Source: an uncultured Oceanisphaera sp. (lineage in GTDB: Bacteria > Pseudomonadota > Gammaproteobacteria > Enterobacterales > Aeromonadaceae). Taken from it: a stretch of DNA of 64,000 nucleotides. The position numbers were made by a program, and so were the translations under genes. The stretch's first letter is position 1; every line of letters begins with the position of its first letter. Shown here piece by piece: positions 1 through 9,038 of the stretch. The stretch is taken from the NCBI RefSeq assembly GCF_947495715.1, contig NZ_CANLZU010000010.1, forward strand, positions 62,001 to 126,000. Reading direction: 5' to 3'. The notes beneath the pieces are model-generated. The model was not told the DNA's origin, searched no databases, and saw nothing but the letters and a program-made list of their open reading frames with translations.

Positions 1-779
1 CTGAACGGCAACTGTTCAAGCTCGTATTCCATCGCCGCCAGACATTGGTTGGGCGACAGAACACCCAGCGCCAGATAAGGCGACAGACTGCTGGTGCCGT
101 TTTCGGCCGGAAAATCCCGTTGCTCGCCATAGTCCCGCAACGACGACTGACAAAACTGCGCCAGCCGCTCGGCGGCGGCGGCTTCTCCCGCCGGCCACTC
201 TTCACTCGATATTCGCTCGCCACTCAGACCGAGCGGCGTGCAGGACTGCGGCTCGCCCTGCGCCGCCGGCACCGGCAAAAATCGATAGCCGCTGGCACGC
301 ACCCGCGCCAACCAGCTTTTGGCGAAAGGGGTAAACACCTTGTACATGTCGCCGCTGCGCGTGGTCAGACTACCGTGATCGACCACGCAATCGCCGTTAT
401 ATACACGACAGGGAATCGTCAGTGCCTGCTGCACCGCCTTGTCGCGACGACGCTCGTCGATGCCGAGTTCCCGGTTGGCATACAGGGCATCGAACTGTCT
501 TTCTTCCAGCCACTCGGCCAGCAGCGCCGGGACCTCGGCAAAGCGATCAACGGTCAACACCGTCAGTGAAATACCCAGGTGCGCCAGCTGCTCGTTCAGT
601 GCCTGCAGGTTGCGGGACAAAAAATCACGCTGTATCGGCGCCCTGCCGTGCTGTTGCCACTGGCCCGGGCAGTCGATATAGATGGCCTCAACCTCGGCGC
701 CACCGGCGGTCGCTTCGTATAGGGCGGGGTTATCCGCCACCCGGAGATCAGCTCTGAACCAGACTAAATGACGCATCAT
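1..779 (-). CDS. phrB: Deoxyribodipyrimidine photolyase, 5' part only
   Basis: Light-driven repair flavoenzyme that splits cyclobutane pyrimidine dimers. The frame reads leftward from ATG ATG at 779/776 and stays open to the window edge (about 259 codons of a usual ~470), so the C-terminal FAD and DNA-binding half is cut off. The N-terminus MRHLVWFRADLRVADNPAL is the photolyase Rossmann-type antenna-domain start, and near the edge lies the start of the FAD-binding region (GTSSLSPYLALGVLSP). The gene overlaps the 3' end of the MerR gene by about 30 bp, so the two are probably translationally coupled in one operon. Identification is firm; only the exact start (779 or 776) is open. Confidence 0.95.
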   Translation of the reverse strand, partial: MMRHLVWFRADLRVADNPALYEATAGGAEVEAIYIDCPGQWQQHGRAPIQRDFLSRNLQALNEQLAHLGISLTVLTVDRFAEVPALLAEWLEERQFDALYANRELGIDERRRDKAVQQALTIPCRVYNGDCVVDHGSLTTRSGDMYKVFTPFAKSWLARVRASGYRFLPVPAAQGEPQSCTPLGLSGERISSEEWPAGEAAAAERLAQFCQSSLRDYGEQRDFPAENGTSSLSPYLALGVLSPNQCLAAMEYELEQLPF

Positions 780-1593
780 GCTCCCTCTCAATCTCGCTGA
801 CCGTGACGGCAAAGGGCCGGTTCAACCAGCCTTGCTGCTGATAAAGCGTGCCCAGTTCACCGGTAAAAAAGCTGTGCTGTGGAAAGGCCGCGTCCATGTC
901 GTTGAACCAGCTCTGACTCAGGCCCGCGCCCAGTATTACCACCAGAGTGTCAAATTTGAGTCTTCCCTCTGCCAGCGGTAACGTCAGCGGATCGAGCACC
1001 CCCAGATCCAGGCTGCGACATTCCAGTCCCTGCAGCTCATACTGGGTCAACACCGCCTGCTGCTCTCTCACCTGCCCCACCCGGGCTACCGCTATCACGG
1101 GTCCGGTTTTAATGGTCAGCAACTGGTGCATCAGCCGTTTCAGCAAAGACAGGGCACTCTGTTCGATAAGCTGGGCATCCGGGCGCTGCAGACGCGCCAG
1201 CGCCAGCAACCAGGGCTCGACCACCCGGCGTAACACCAGCTCGGCCGGATAGAGGCTGGTCAACTCCAGCAGTTCGGCTTCCAGGCGGCCAAGGTTGAGC
1301 TGCTGCGCGGCCGTCATCAGTCGCTCGCGGGCCTGCTCCCAGTTGGAGCCGGTGACCTCCGGGGCGGGCTCGGCCAGCAGGCCTTTTACCTGACCGATAC
1401 TGACCCCCTGATCCAGCCAATGCAGTATCTGGCGGATCAGCGCGATGTCATCATCGGAGTACAAGCGATGGCCTTTCTCGGTACGGGCCGGCTTGAGCAA
1501 ACCATAACGACGCTGCCAGGCACGCAGGGTGACCGGGTTGATGCCGGTCAGTCGGGAAACGTCCCGAATCGGGTACAGGGGTTCAGATGCCAT
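748..1593 (-). CDS. MerR-family regulator (MlrA/CarH-like)
   Basis: 281 aa. Residues 8-75 form a MerR winged helix (YPIRDVSRLTGINPVTLRAWQRRYG, then KGHRLYSDDDI). The rest resembles the helical plus Rossmann-like sensor region of cobalamin-dependent MerR proteins such as CarH/LitR. The cobalamin signatures look lost: the expected Glu-His pair of the helical bundle reads EQ, and no Asp-x-His-x-x-Gly motif is visible in the Rossmann part, where REQQAVL sits at that place. It may therefore be a cofactor-free MlrA-type protein. It overlaps the upstream DUF523/DUF1722 gene by 11 bp and the downstream phrB by about 30 bp. This context suggests it controls a stress- or light-responsive photolyase operon, probably including itself. 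Confidence 0.85.
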   Translation of the reverse strand: MASEPLYPIRDVSRLTGINPVTLRAWQRRYGLLKPARTEKGHRLYSDDDIALIRQILHWLDQGVSIGQVKGLLAEPAPEVTGSNWEQARERLMTAAQQLNLGRLEAELLELTSLYPAELVLRRVVEPWLLALARLQRPDAQLIEQSALSLLKRLMHQLLTIKTGPVIAVARVGQVREQQAVLTQYELQGLECRSLDLGVLDPLTLPLAEGRLKFDTLVVILGAGLSQSWFNDMDAAFPQHSFFTGELGTLYQQQGWLNRPFAVTVSEIEREHDASFSLVQS

Positions 1594-2536
1594 AACGCAG
1601 TCGCAATGCCTCGGGGTGGGGATTGAGATAAACCTGCTGGTGCAGGTAGTCGTTGGGGTGCTCTTCCAGGTAGTGACGCAATAAGGTTATGGGCGCCAGC
1701 AGGGGGAGGATGCCTTCCCGATATTGATGAATGGTGCGGGCCAGCTCCTGACGTTGCCGTGGGCTGAGCTCCCGCTTGAAGTAGCCCTGCAGGTGCTGCA
1801 GCACATTGGTGTGATTCTTGCGGCTGACGTTGTTGCTCAGTGCCTGCATCATGCCTTCGATATAGGCATTCGCCGTTTGTTCGACATCGACCGACAAATC
1901 GGACAGCAAGTTGCCAAGTCGCTGGTAGCTGTCACGATGATGGGCCATCAGCAGGTACTTGTAACGACTGTGAAAGGCGATGAGACGGGCCGCGGTAATG
2001 CCCTCGTGGCGCAGGCACTGCCAGTCGTGCAGCGCAAACACGCGAGTCACGAAGTTTTCCCGCAGTACCGGATCGTTGAGCCGGCCATCTTCTTCCAGCG
2101 GTAATAAGGGCTGCGCCCGCATCAGCTCGGCGGCATAGATACCGATGCCTTCCTTGGCATTGCCTTTGCCACTTTCGTGGTACACCCGCACCCGTTCCAT
2201 ACCGCAGCTGGGTGATTTGGCACAGAGGATGTAGCCACTGAGGCCATCGAACTGTGGCGCCATGGTACGGCCATAGTCGCGCAGCGCCGACGTCACATCG
2301 TCACCTTTGGCCGTTTGCGCGATAATCTGCTCGTCTTGGTTTATCAGCCGAATGCTGGGCCGGGGTGTGCCCAGGCCAATGGCCATTTCCGGACACAAGG
2401 GCACAAACTCCACGAACCTGGCCAGCTGCTCGGTACAGAAATCGGAACGCTTGTGACCACCGTCGAAGCGCACCTGTTGCCCGGTCAGACAACCGCTGAT
2501 GCCGACGCGTATTACCTTGGGATCAAACTTGTACAT
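1583..2536 (-). CDS. DUF523-DUF1722 fusion protein (YbgA-like)
   Basis: 317 aa from ATG 2536, which has AGAGGA at a good distance; the ATG at 2542 is too close to that site. The N-terminal half is DUF523 (VGISGCLTGQQVRFDGGHK, later AKSPSCGM), with conserved cysteines at the start and in the SCG motif. The C-terminal half is DUF1722 (HSRYKYLLMAHH, YFKRELSPRQRQEL), the domain of E. coli YbgA, which is also encoded beside phrB. The biochemical role is not established; the conserved link to photolyase implies a role in the response to light or DNA damage. It is the first gene of the operon and lies directly behind a palindrome-rich promoter. Confidence 0.85.
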   Translation of the reverse strand: MYKFDPKVIRVGISGCLTGQQVRFDGGHKRSDFCTEQLARFVEFVPLCPEMAIGLGTPRPSIRLINQDEQIIAQTAKGDDVTSALRDYGRTMAPQFDGLSGYILCAKSPSCGMERVRVYHESGKGNAKEGIGIYAAELMRAQPLLPLEEDGRLNDPVLRENFVTRVFALHDWQCLRHEGITAARLIAFHSRYKYLLMAHHRDSYQRLGNLLSDLSVDVEQTANAYIEGMMQALSNNVSRKNHTNVLQHLQGYFKRELSPRQRQELARTIHQYREGILPLLAPITLLRHYLEEHPNDYLHQQVYLNPHPEALRLRYGI

Positions 2537-2607
2537 TTTCATTCCTCTTGTACAACTATGTCTTACAAGATAGACCTTGTTGTACAACAAGATCAAGCTT
2601 GTACAAG
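2529..2607 (-). promoter_or_regulatory. MerR-type promoter with repeated TGTACA palindromes
   Basis: Four TGTACA cores lie at 2600-2605, 2581-2586, 2549-2554 and 2530-2535; the last overlaps the start codon of the DUF523/DUF1722 gene. The core at 2581 is the centre of a perfect 16-bp palindrome (2576-2591). On the minus strand a -35-like TTGATC (2591-2596) and a -10-like TATCTT (2567-2572) are 18 bp apart, with that palindrome filling the spacer. This is the usual layout of a MerR-controlled promoter. TGTACA-containing operators are known for LitR/PplR-type MerR regulators. Binding by the MerR protein encoded here is inferred. Confidence 0.6.
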
Positions 2608-2619
2608 AAAAATTTCAAA

Positions 2620-2674
2620 GGGATTGGGGATTGGGGATTGGGGATTGGGGATTGGGGATTGGGGATTGGGGATT
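2620..2674 (+). repeat. GGGGATT heptamer tandem array (about 8 units)
   Basis: Uninterrupted 7-bp tandem repeat of unit GGGGATT, beginning 13 bp outside the outermost TGTACA palindrome. Runs of four guanines every seven bases could form a G-quadruplex on the plus strand. There are no unique spacers, so it is not a CRISPR. Confidence 0.95.
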
Positions 2675-2695
2675 GCACGGTGCAAACCGTTATGG

Positions 2696-2789
2696 ACTCC
2701 GGGGCAAGCCCGGAGTGACGCTCTGTAGGCCCGACTGAAGTCGGGCAAGCGTAACGTAATACCGCTGCCCCACTAAAGTGGGGCCTACA
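2696..2789. repeat. REP/BIME-like palindromic repeat cluster
   Basis: Three hairpins in a row. The first has arms ACTCCGG (2696-2702) and CCGGAGT (2710-2716). The second is GCCCGACT-GA-AGTCGGGC and the third is GCCCCACT-AA-AGTGGGGC. The second and third are enclosed by an outer inverted repeat TGTAGGCC (2724-2731) / GGCCTACA (2782-2789). Extragenic palindromic repeats of this type are common in gammaproteobacteria. It lies downstream of the DUF1315 gene and could also end its transcript. Confidence 0.75.
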
Positions 2790-2793
2790 AGGC

Positions 2794-3072
2794 TCAGTTC
2801 AGTTTCTGGCGGGTGATCTCGGCATCATCGCGAAACTGGCGACGCAGCTCGGATTTGCTTTTCATCACCAGCTCGCCTCCCTTGCCGATGGTCATGTGCT
2901 CGGGATTGTCGTTGTGCATCGCCTGCCACAGCAGCACCGCCTGCATGCTGCTTTCCTTCTGCTCGGGGGTCAGTGCGGCGCCATCCGGCCACTTGCCGAG
3001 TTCAACCGCCGTCTTGAGCTTCTGATACACCTCTTCGGGCATATTCTGGATCGCTTGCTGAAAAGATGACAT
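2794..3072 (-). CDS. DUF1315 family protein (YeaC-like)
   Basis: 92 aa, small soluble protein of unknown function. The pattern MPEEVYQKLKTAVELGKWPDG, then LTPEQKESSMQAVLLWQA and a basic C-terminus, is typical of DUF1315/YeaC. An AGGAG lies just upstream of ATG 3072. It appears to be monocistronic: the neighbouring GAPDH gene ends at a strong terminator before it. Confidence 0.85.
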   Translation of the reverse strand: MSSFQQAIQNMPEEVYQKLKTAVELGKWPDGAALTPEQKESSMQAVLLWQAMHNDNPEHMTIGKGGELVMKSKSELRRQFRDDAEITRQKLN

Positions 3073-3112
3073 GACACTTTCTCCTCTTGAACGGTAGCCA
3101 TGCTACCGTCGC

Positions 3113-3142
3113 GAAAAAAAAGAGGCAGCCCATGGCCGCCCC
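3113..3142 (-). terminator. Terminator of the long-form GAPDH gene
   Basis: On the minus strand a GC-rich hairpin (GGCGGCC / GGCTGCC arms) is followed by a run of eight T. A second small palindrome, ACGGTAGC-CAT-GCTACCGT, lies just beyond at 3091-3109. Confidence 0.8.
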
Positions 3143-3181
3143 TTCTCAACTGTTACGGCACTGCTTTGCCTGTCTCTGTCC

Positions 3182-4612
3182 TCAGGCGGGCAGATCCATC
3201 AGTTCGATACCGGCCATTTTTTGCATCACGCGCACGACCTGACAGCTGTAACCAAACTCGTTGTCATACCAGACGTAGAGCACGGCCCGGTCGTCTTCGG
3301 CGATGGTCGCCAGCGAGTCGACGATACCGGCAAAACGAGAGCCCACCATGTCGGTGGAGACCAGCTCGCTGCTGGTGCTGAAGTCAATCTGGTTATGCAG
3401 CGGTGAGTCCAGAGACACCTTGAGCAGATACTCGTTCAGCTCTTCGGCGGTGGTGGCTTTATCCAGATTCAGGTTAATCACCGCCATGGACACGTTCGGC
3501 GTCGGCACACGAATGGCGTTGCCGGTCAGCTTGCCCTTGAGTTCCGGCAGTGCCTTGGCCACGGCAGACGCGGCGCCGGTGCTGGTCAGTACCATGTTCA
3601 GTGCGGCACTGCGACCACGACGATCGCCCTTGTGGAAGTTATCGATCAGGTTCTGATCGTTGGTGTAGGAATGCACGGTTTCCACGTGACCATTCTTCAC
3701 ACCGTAGGCATCGTTTACCGCCTTCAGTACCGGAGTAATGGCGTTGGTGGTACAGGATGCGGCAGACATGATGCGGTCTTCCGGCAGTATCATGTTGTCG
3801 TTGACACCGAACACGATGTTCTTGATATCGCCCTTGCCCGGTGCGGTCAGCAGCACCTTGGCGGCACCCTTGGCCTGAAGATGCAGGCCCAGGCCAGCTT
3901 CATCGCGCCAGATACCGGTGTTGTCGACGATTAACGCATCGTTGATACCGTACTGGGTGTAGTCGATTTCTGCCGGGCTATTGGCGTAAATTACCTGAAT
4001 ATAGGTACCGTTGGCGATAATGGCGTGGTTTTCGGTATCGACTTCAATGGAGCCGTTGAAGGGACCATGCACGGAATCACGACGCAGCAGGCTGGCACGC
4101 TTTTCCAGATCATCAACCGAACCACGTACCACGATGCCGCGCAGACGCAGGCCATGGTTGCCACCGGAGCGCTCGATCAGCAGGCGTGCCAGCAGGCGGC
4201 CGATACGGCCGAAACCGTACAGCACCACGTCGGTCGGCTTGTTGTCATGGTCGGTGTTCAGGGCAGAAGCCAGCTCGCTGCGCAGAAAATCGGCCAGGCC
4301 GGACTCGTCCTGGTGATCCTGCCAGTAGCTGACCGCCAGCTTGCCCAGATCGATGCTGGCCGGGGCCAGATCCAGCTCGCTCAGTGCTTTCAGCACCGGG
4401 TAGCTCTGGCTGACCAACAGGGCCTTCCCTTCGTGGCGACTCACCACACGATGAGCCTTGATAATCTCAATGGTAGAGGCATTCAGCAGGGGACGTGCAT
4501 GAACGCAGATTTCCACCCCCTGGTTGCGATACAGTTTGCCGATCAGGGGCTGCATGGACTCTGCCAGCTCCTGGCTTTGCTGCCAGGCGGAAAGGTAACT
4601 CTCGTGGGTCAT
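3182..4612 (-). CDS. Long-form glyceraldehyde-3-phosphate dehydrogenase
   Basis: 476 aa, about 140 residues longer than classical GAPDH. The NAD(P)-binding Rossmann fold starts only at about residue 128 ([12 protein letters not shown]). The catalytic cysteine is Cys287 in AASCTTN. The ~125-residue N-terminal helical extension is typical of the long GAPDH class in Vibrio, Pseudomonas and relatives, paralogous to GapA. It oxidises glyceraldehyde 3-phosphate to 1,3-bisphosphoglycerate or runs in reverse; whether it serves glycolysis or gluconeogenesis cannot be told from sequence. It is transcribed away from the DUF2989 lipoprotein gene and about 1.2 kb from gapA. Confidence 0.9.
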   Translation of the reverse strand: MTHESYLSAWQQSQELAESMQPLIGKLYRNQGVEICVHARPLLNASTIEIIKAHRVVSRHEGKALLVSQSYPVLKALSELDLAPASIDLGKLAVSYWQDHQDESGLADFLRSELASALNTDHDNKPTDVVLYGFGRIGRLLARLLIERSGGNHGLRLRGIVVRGSVDDLEKRASLLRRDSVHGPFNGSIEVDTENHAIIANGTYIQVIYANSPAEIDYTQYGINDALIVDNTGIWRDEAGLGLHLQAKGAAKVLLTAPGKGDIKNIVFGVNDNMILPEDRIMSAASCTTNAITPVLKAVNDAYGVKNGHVETVHSYTNDQNLIDNFHKGDRRGRSAALNMVLTSTGAASAVAKALPELKGKLTGNAIRVPTPNVSMAVINLNLDKATTAEELNEYLLKVSLDSPLHNQIDFSTSSELVSTDMVGSRFAGIVDSLATIAEDDRAVLYVWYDNEFGYSCQVVRVMQKMAGIELMDLPA

Positions 4613-4755
4613 CGACCGAATCCTTTTATTTCAGGTAACTGTCATTAGTATTGAAGCGGGCAAAAATCATGCCGCATCAGCTCTATTTAAGTGCGCCCAT
4701 TTTAGTGGATAGGGGGTATGATTACCAGACTAAGGACAGGCAATAAGATACTCAT

Positions 4756-5550
4756 ATGAATACCAAACGCGCTTTTTTGATACTCATGACCCCGCTATTT
4801 TTAACAGCATGTGAGCAAGATCGCATCCAAACCATCTGCGAAACAACACCGCAATTCTGTGTTGATCTGCATGAAGACAGCTGGTGCAAGTTTGAACGCT
4901 CGGGTCTGATCCGGGCGCGACGGCAGCAGGCAGGCACGCCGAATGATGCCAACACCCATGCGCTGATGGTCAATCTGAAAATCTATCACGATTGCCTGGA
5001 TCCTCTGCTGGCCATCGAGTATACCAAGCGCAAAGAACGTAAAAACGACAAGCTGGAAGCGGTGATCAAGGCAAAAGCCGCCCTGGCACAGCTCGAGCAG
5101 CAGACCGAAAGCTCGGAGTATCCTTATCTGCTGCTCTGGCACTGGCAGCATAGGGGAAATCATCAGGCGAAAGCCCGCTTCATTGCACTGGCCGACCGGC
5201 CACAGATGCAGCAACCCGAGTTGCAGAAGGAGCTGGCGGAATTGCTCATTATTCGCGATAGACCGGCGGCCATGCGGGCCTTGCACCGCGCCCTGAGTCT
5301 TTATGACGCCGACGCCACCATAGATACCGATATTATCGCCGATCTGCTGACGCTCTATACCCGCGAACGACGCTATCGCGAGCTCTGGATCTGGAGCCGG
5401 GTGCTGAGTCATCTGGGACATCCGGACAAGCTGAATCTGGAGCGCATCGACGCTTATGCCCGCTTCGACCAGGAGCAGCAACAACAAATGAAGCAAGAAG
5501 TCGACACCATCATTCGGCAGCTGAAAACCGGCACCTATCGTCGAAGCTAA
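4756..5550 (+). CDS. DUF2989-type putative lipoprotein
   Basis: 264 aa. A lipoprotein signal is visible: basic start, hydrophobic LILMTPLFL, then the lipobox LTAC with Cys19. The mature N-terminus is cysteine-rich (ICETTPQFCVDLHEDSWC, then KFERSGLI), the hallmark of DUF2989 of Vibrio/Shewanella/Aeromonas. The remainder is helical and TPR-like with charged repeats. Function is unknown. It sits between the two GAPDH genes and is divergent from the long-form one. The lack of an obvious terminator before gapA leaves some read-through possible. Confidence 0.75.
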   Translation: MNTKRAFLILMTPLFLTACEQDRIQTICETTPQFCVDLHEDSWCKFERSGLIRARRQQAGTPNDANTHALMVNLKIYHDCLDPLLAIEYTKRKERKNDKLEAVIKAKAALAQLEQQTESSEYPYLLLWHWQHRGNHQAKARFIALADRPQMQQPELQKELAELLIIRDRPAAMRALHRALSLYDADATIDTDIIADLLTLYTRERRYRELWIWSRVLSHLGHPDKLNLERIDAYARFDQEQQQQMKQEVDTIIRQLKTGTYRRS

Positions 5551-5683
5551 CCCTGTTATATTTGGGTATGGTGGATGCGCCGGCAGGGCATGGTTCGGGC
5601 CATGAAATGGCTCATCGGCCAGCCTGAAACAGCAGCCCGTCATCATTCAACATGATCCTGCGCAAGAGAAGCTGTGATCCTGA

Positions 5684-6772
<1,089 letters not shown>

Positions 6773-6795
6773 ACCTGCATTCTTGTAAAGTGTGA

Positions 6796-6827
6796 GGGGC
6801 AAGGGGTAAAACCAACCTTGCCCCTTT
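6796..6827 (+). terminator. gapA terminator
   Basis: GGGGCAAGG and CCTTGCCCC arms form a stem followed by TTT, 24 bp after the gapA stop. Confidence 0.75.
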
Positions 6828-6863
6828 CCCTCGTGAAGCCCCGCTCTTTTTTTATAGCCATTT

Positions 6864-6904
6864 TCTGTCTTCCCCCTAACGCCTCACGCCTCTCCCCTCA
6901 CGTC
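6864..6904. repeat. Degenerate CCTCACG heptamer repeat
   Basis: The gapA-downstream spacer carries ACGCCTCACGCCTCTCCCCT-type heptamers, the reverse-complement flavour of the GTGAGGC/GTGAGGG units seen at 16.4, 24.6, 36.3 and 38.1 kb. Confidence 0.6.
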
Positions 6905-7034
6905 GGTACTGTGACCAAAATTGTCTGATCGAACCCGTATTTGGCCCGATAAATCGTCGGGCCGGCGCGGACCTGAGACCAGGCCATTCGGTTGCGGTTA
7001 CTATCGGGCGCTCTACTACAAACGGGAGCACCTC

Positions 7035-7382
7035 GTGAACAAGATACTGATTGCCGCCATCTTCGGGTTATCTGCGCTGACCGGCACGGTTCAGGCCGGA
7101 TCTGACCACTACTATCGCCAACCCTGGGTGAGCGTAGCTCAGGCGCACTATATGGAAGATGACAGCGAAATATGCCTCACCGGCTATCTTATTGAACAGC
7201 TGGACGACGAGGAATATCTGTTTCAGGATGGCACCGGCGTCATGATGATGGACATAGACGATGACGAATGGCGTCATATTCAAGCGACTTCCCGCACCCG
7301 CCTGACCCTTTGCGGAGAACTCGATCAGGATGACGACGACGGTGCCGAACTGGACGTCGAACACATGGACCTGGCCTATTGA
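7035..7382 (+). CDS. YgiW/YdeI-family periplasmic OB-fold (BOF) protein
   Basis: 115 aa from GTG 7035, chosen because GGGAG lies 6 bp upstream and the frame then starts with a clean signal peptide (NKILIAAIFGLSALTGTVQA, cut before GSDH). The mature part is a single bacterial OB-fold domain with the typical pattern ICLTGYLIEQLDDEEYLFQD, then MMMDIDDDEW and LTLCGELDQDDDDG. Family members (YgiW, YdeI) are periplasmic stress-tolerance proteins that contribute to peroxide, metal or peptide resistance. The protein is strongly acidic. Confidence 0.8.
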   Translation: MNKILIAAIFGLSALTGTVQAGSDHYYRQPWVSVAQAHYMEDDSEICLTGYLIEQLDDEEYLFQDGTGVMMMDIDDDEWRHIQATSRTRLTLCGELDQDDDDGAELDVEHMDLAY

Positions 7383-7503
7383 CCGCTTTCGCTGCAATCC
7401 GGCTTTGCCGTCTCTGCTCGATATTGGCGGCTCGGGGGAGTAAAATACCCTCCCCGGCCACCATCTGGTGGTGGCCCGCTGACCTGACATCAGACGAGAA
7501 CCC

Positions 7504-8910
7504 ATGTTGACTACTAAACCGTTCATACCCGAATTACTTTCCCCCGCCGGCTCGCTCAAGAATATGCGCTATGCCTTCGCCTATGGTGCCGATGCGGTCT
7601 ACGCCGGCCAGCCCCGCTATTCGTTGCGGGTACGCAACAACGAGTTCAATCACGAAAACCTCAAGACCGGCATCGATGAGGCCCATGCTCTGGGCAAGAA
7701 ATTCTATGTGGTGGTCAACATTCAGCCCCACAACGCCAAGCTGAAAACCTTTCTGCGCGACATGAAACCGGTGGTCGAAATGGGCCCGGATGCACTCATC
7801 ATGTCCGATCCCGGCCTGATCATGCTGGTGCGCGAGCACTTCCCCGACATGCCCATTCATCTGTCGGTACAGGCCAACGCCGTCAACTGGGCCTCGGTCA
7901 AGTTCTGGCAGGACTACGGCATCGAGCGGGTGATACTGTCGCGCGAGCTCTCGCTGGAAGAAATTGAAGAAATTCGCACCAACTGCCCCAGCGTCGAACT
8001 GGAAGTATTTGTACACGGCGCCCTGTGCATGGCCTATTCCGGCCGCTGTCTGCTGTCCGGCTACATCAACAAGCGCGATCCCAACCAGGGGACCTGCACC
8101 AACGCCTGTCGCTGGGAATACAAGGTGCATGAGGCCAGGGAAGACGACGCCGGCCAGATAGTTCACAGGCAAGAGCCGATCATGGTGCAGCCAGTAGAAC
8201 AAGTGCAACAGGTCGAGCCCACCCTGGGTGCCGGCGCCCCGCACGATCAGCCGGTGCTGCTGGAAGAAAGCAACCGCCCCGGCGAGTACATGGCCGCCTA
8301 TGAAGACGAGCACGGCACCTATATCATGAACTCCAAGGATCTGCGTGCGGTGCAGTATGTGGAGCGCCTCACCCAAATGGGCGTGCACTCGCTGAAGATA
8401 GAAGGCCGCACCAAGTCATTCTATTACGTGGCGCGCACCGCCCAGGTGTATCGCAAGGCCATCGACGATGCGGTGGCCGGCAAGCCCTTCGACGCCACCT
8501 TGATGAACACGCTGGAAAACCTGGCACATCGCGGTTACACCGAAGGCTTTCTCAAGCGTCACGCCCACAGCGACTACCAGAACTACGACACCGGCCACTC
8601 GGTATCGACCCGCCAGCAGTTTGTCGGCGATATCACCCGTCGTGATGGCGACTGGGTAGAAGTGGAGGTGAAGAACAAATTCAGCGTCGGTGATCAACTA
8701 GAGCTGATGACGCCCGCCGGTAATATCACCTTTACCCTTGAGCAGCTGAAAAACCGTAAAGGCGAGCAGGTCGAGGTTGCCCCCGGCAGCGGCCACGTGG
8801 TCTGGTTACCGCTGTCCGCATCGGTCAACGTCGACTTCGGCATACTGCTGCGCCACCTGGGCGCACGGCAAGACAGCCGTCAGCCTCATGCAACGCCGCT
8901 GACGGCCTGA
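7504..8910 (+). CDS. trhP: tRNA U34 hydroxylation protein TrhP (U32 family)
   Basis: 468 aa, U32 'peptidase' family member closely matching E. coli YegQ/TrhP along its whole length: FIPELLSPAGSLKNMRYAF at the start, then EVFVHGALCMAYSGRCLLSG with clustered cysteines and GTCTNACRWEY. TrhP is needed for prephenate-dependent formation of 5-hydroxyuridine at the wobble base of several tRNAs and probably holds an Fe-S cluster through those cysteines. A short Gln/Val-rich insertion around residues 220-240 is longer than in E. coli. The last 22 codons and the terminator are repeated imperfectly at 13937-14056, on the far side of the adjacent accessory cassette. Confidence 0.93.
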   Translation: MLTTKPFIPELLSPAGSLKNMRYAFAYGADAVYAGQPRYSLRVRNNEFNHENLKTGIDEAHALGKKFYVVVNIQPHNAKLKTFLRDMKPVVEMGPDALIMSDPGLIMLVREHFPDMPIHLSVQANAVNWASVKFWQDYGIERVILSRELSLEEIEEIRTNCPSVELEVFVHGALCMAYSGRCLLSGYINKRDPNQGTCTNACRWEYKVHEAREDDAGQIVHRQEPIMVQPVEQVQQVEPTLGAGAPHDQPVLLEESNRPGEYMAAYEDEHGTYIMNSKDLRAVQYVERLTQMGVHSLKIEGRTKSFYYVARTAQVYRKAIDDAVAGKPFDATLMNTLENLAHRGYTEGFLKRHAHSDYQNYDTGHSVSTRQQFVGDITRRDGDWVEVEVKNKFSVGDQLELMTPAGNITFTLEQLKNRKGEQVEVAPGSGHVVWLPLSASVNVDFGILLRHLGARQDSRQPHATPLTA

Positions 8911-8962
8911 TTATCGCCAGGAAGAAGAAAAACCAAAAAGCCGGGAATTATCCCGGCTTTTT
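8843..8962 (+). repeat. Left copy of 120-bp trhP-end direct repeat
   Basis: Contains the last 22 codons of trhP, its stop codon and its terminator. It aligns without gaps to 13937-14056 with 8 mismatches by hand count (about 93% identity). Six of the mismatches fall in codons and two in the terminator region. Together the two copies bracket the epimerase/transporter/amidohydrolase/LysR cassette. Confidence 0.95.
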
Positions 8963-8966
8963 GGTT
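8931..8966 (+). terminator. trhP terminator (bidirectional)
   Basis: Perfect stem AAGCCGGGA / TCCCGGCTT flanked by A and T runs, able to stop transcription from both trhP and the leftward epimerase operon. Confidence 0.9.
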
Positions 8967-9038
8967 GCGATATCACCTCTGCGTCACTTATGTGTTTTGA
9001 GAAGCTAACTTATAACAACTGGATCTCTTTTCATGTAC

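Noticed and set aside
2620..2674. Possible CRISPR array at the GGGGATT repeats
   Set aside because: Units are contiguous 7-mers with no unique spacers and no cas genes nearby.
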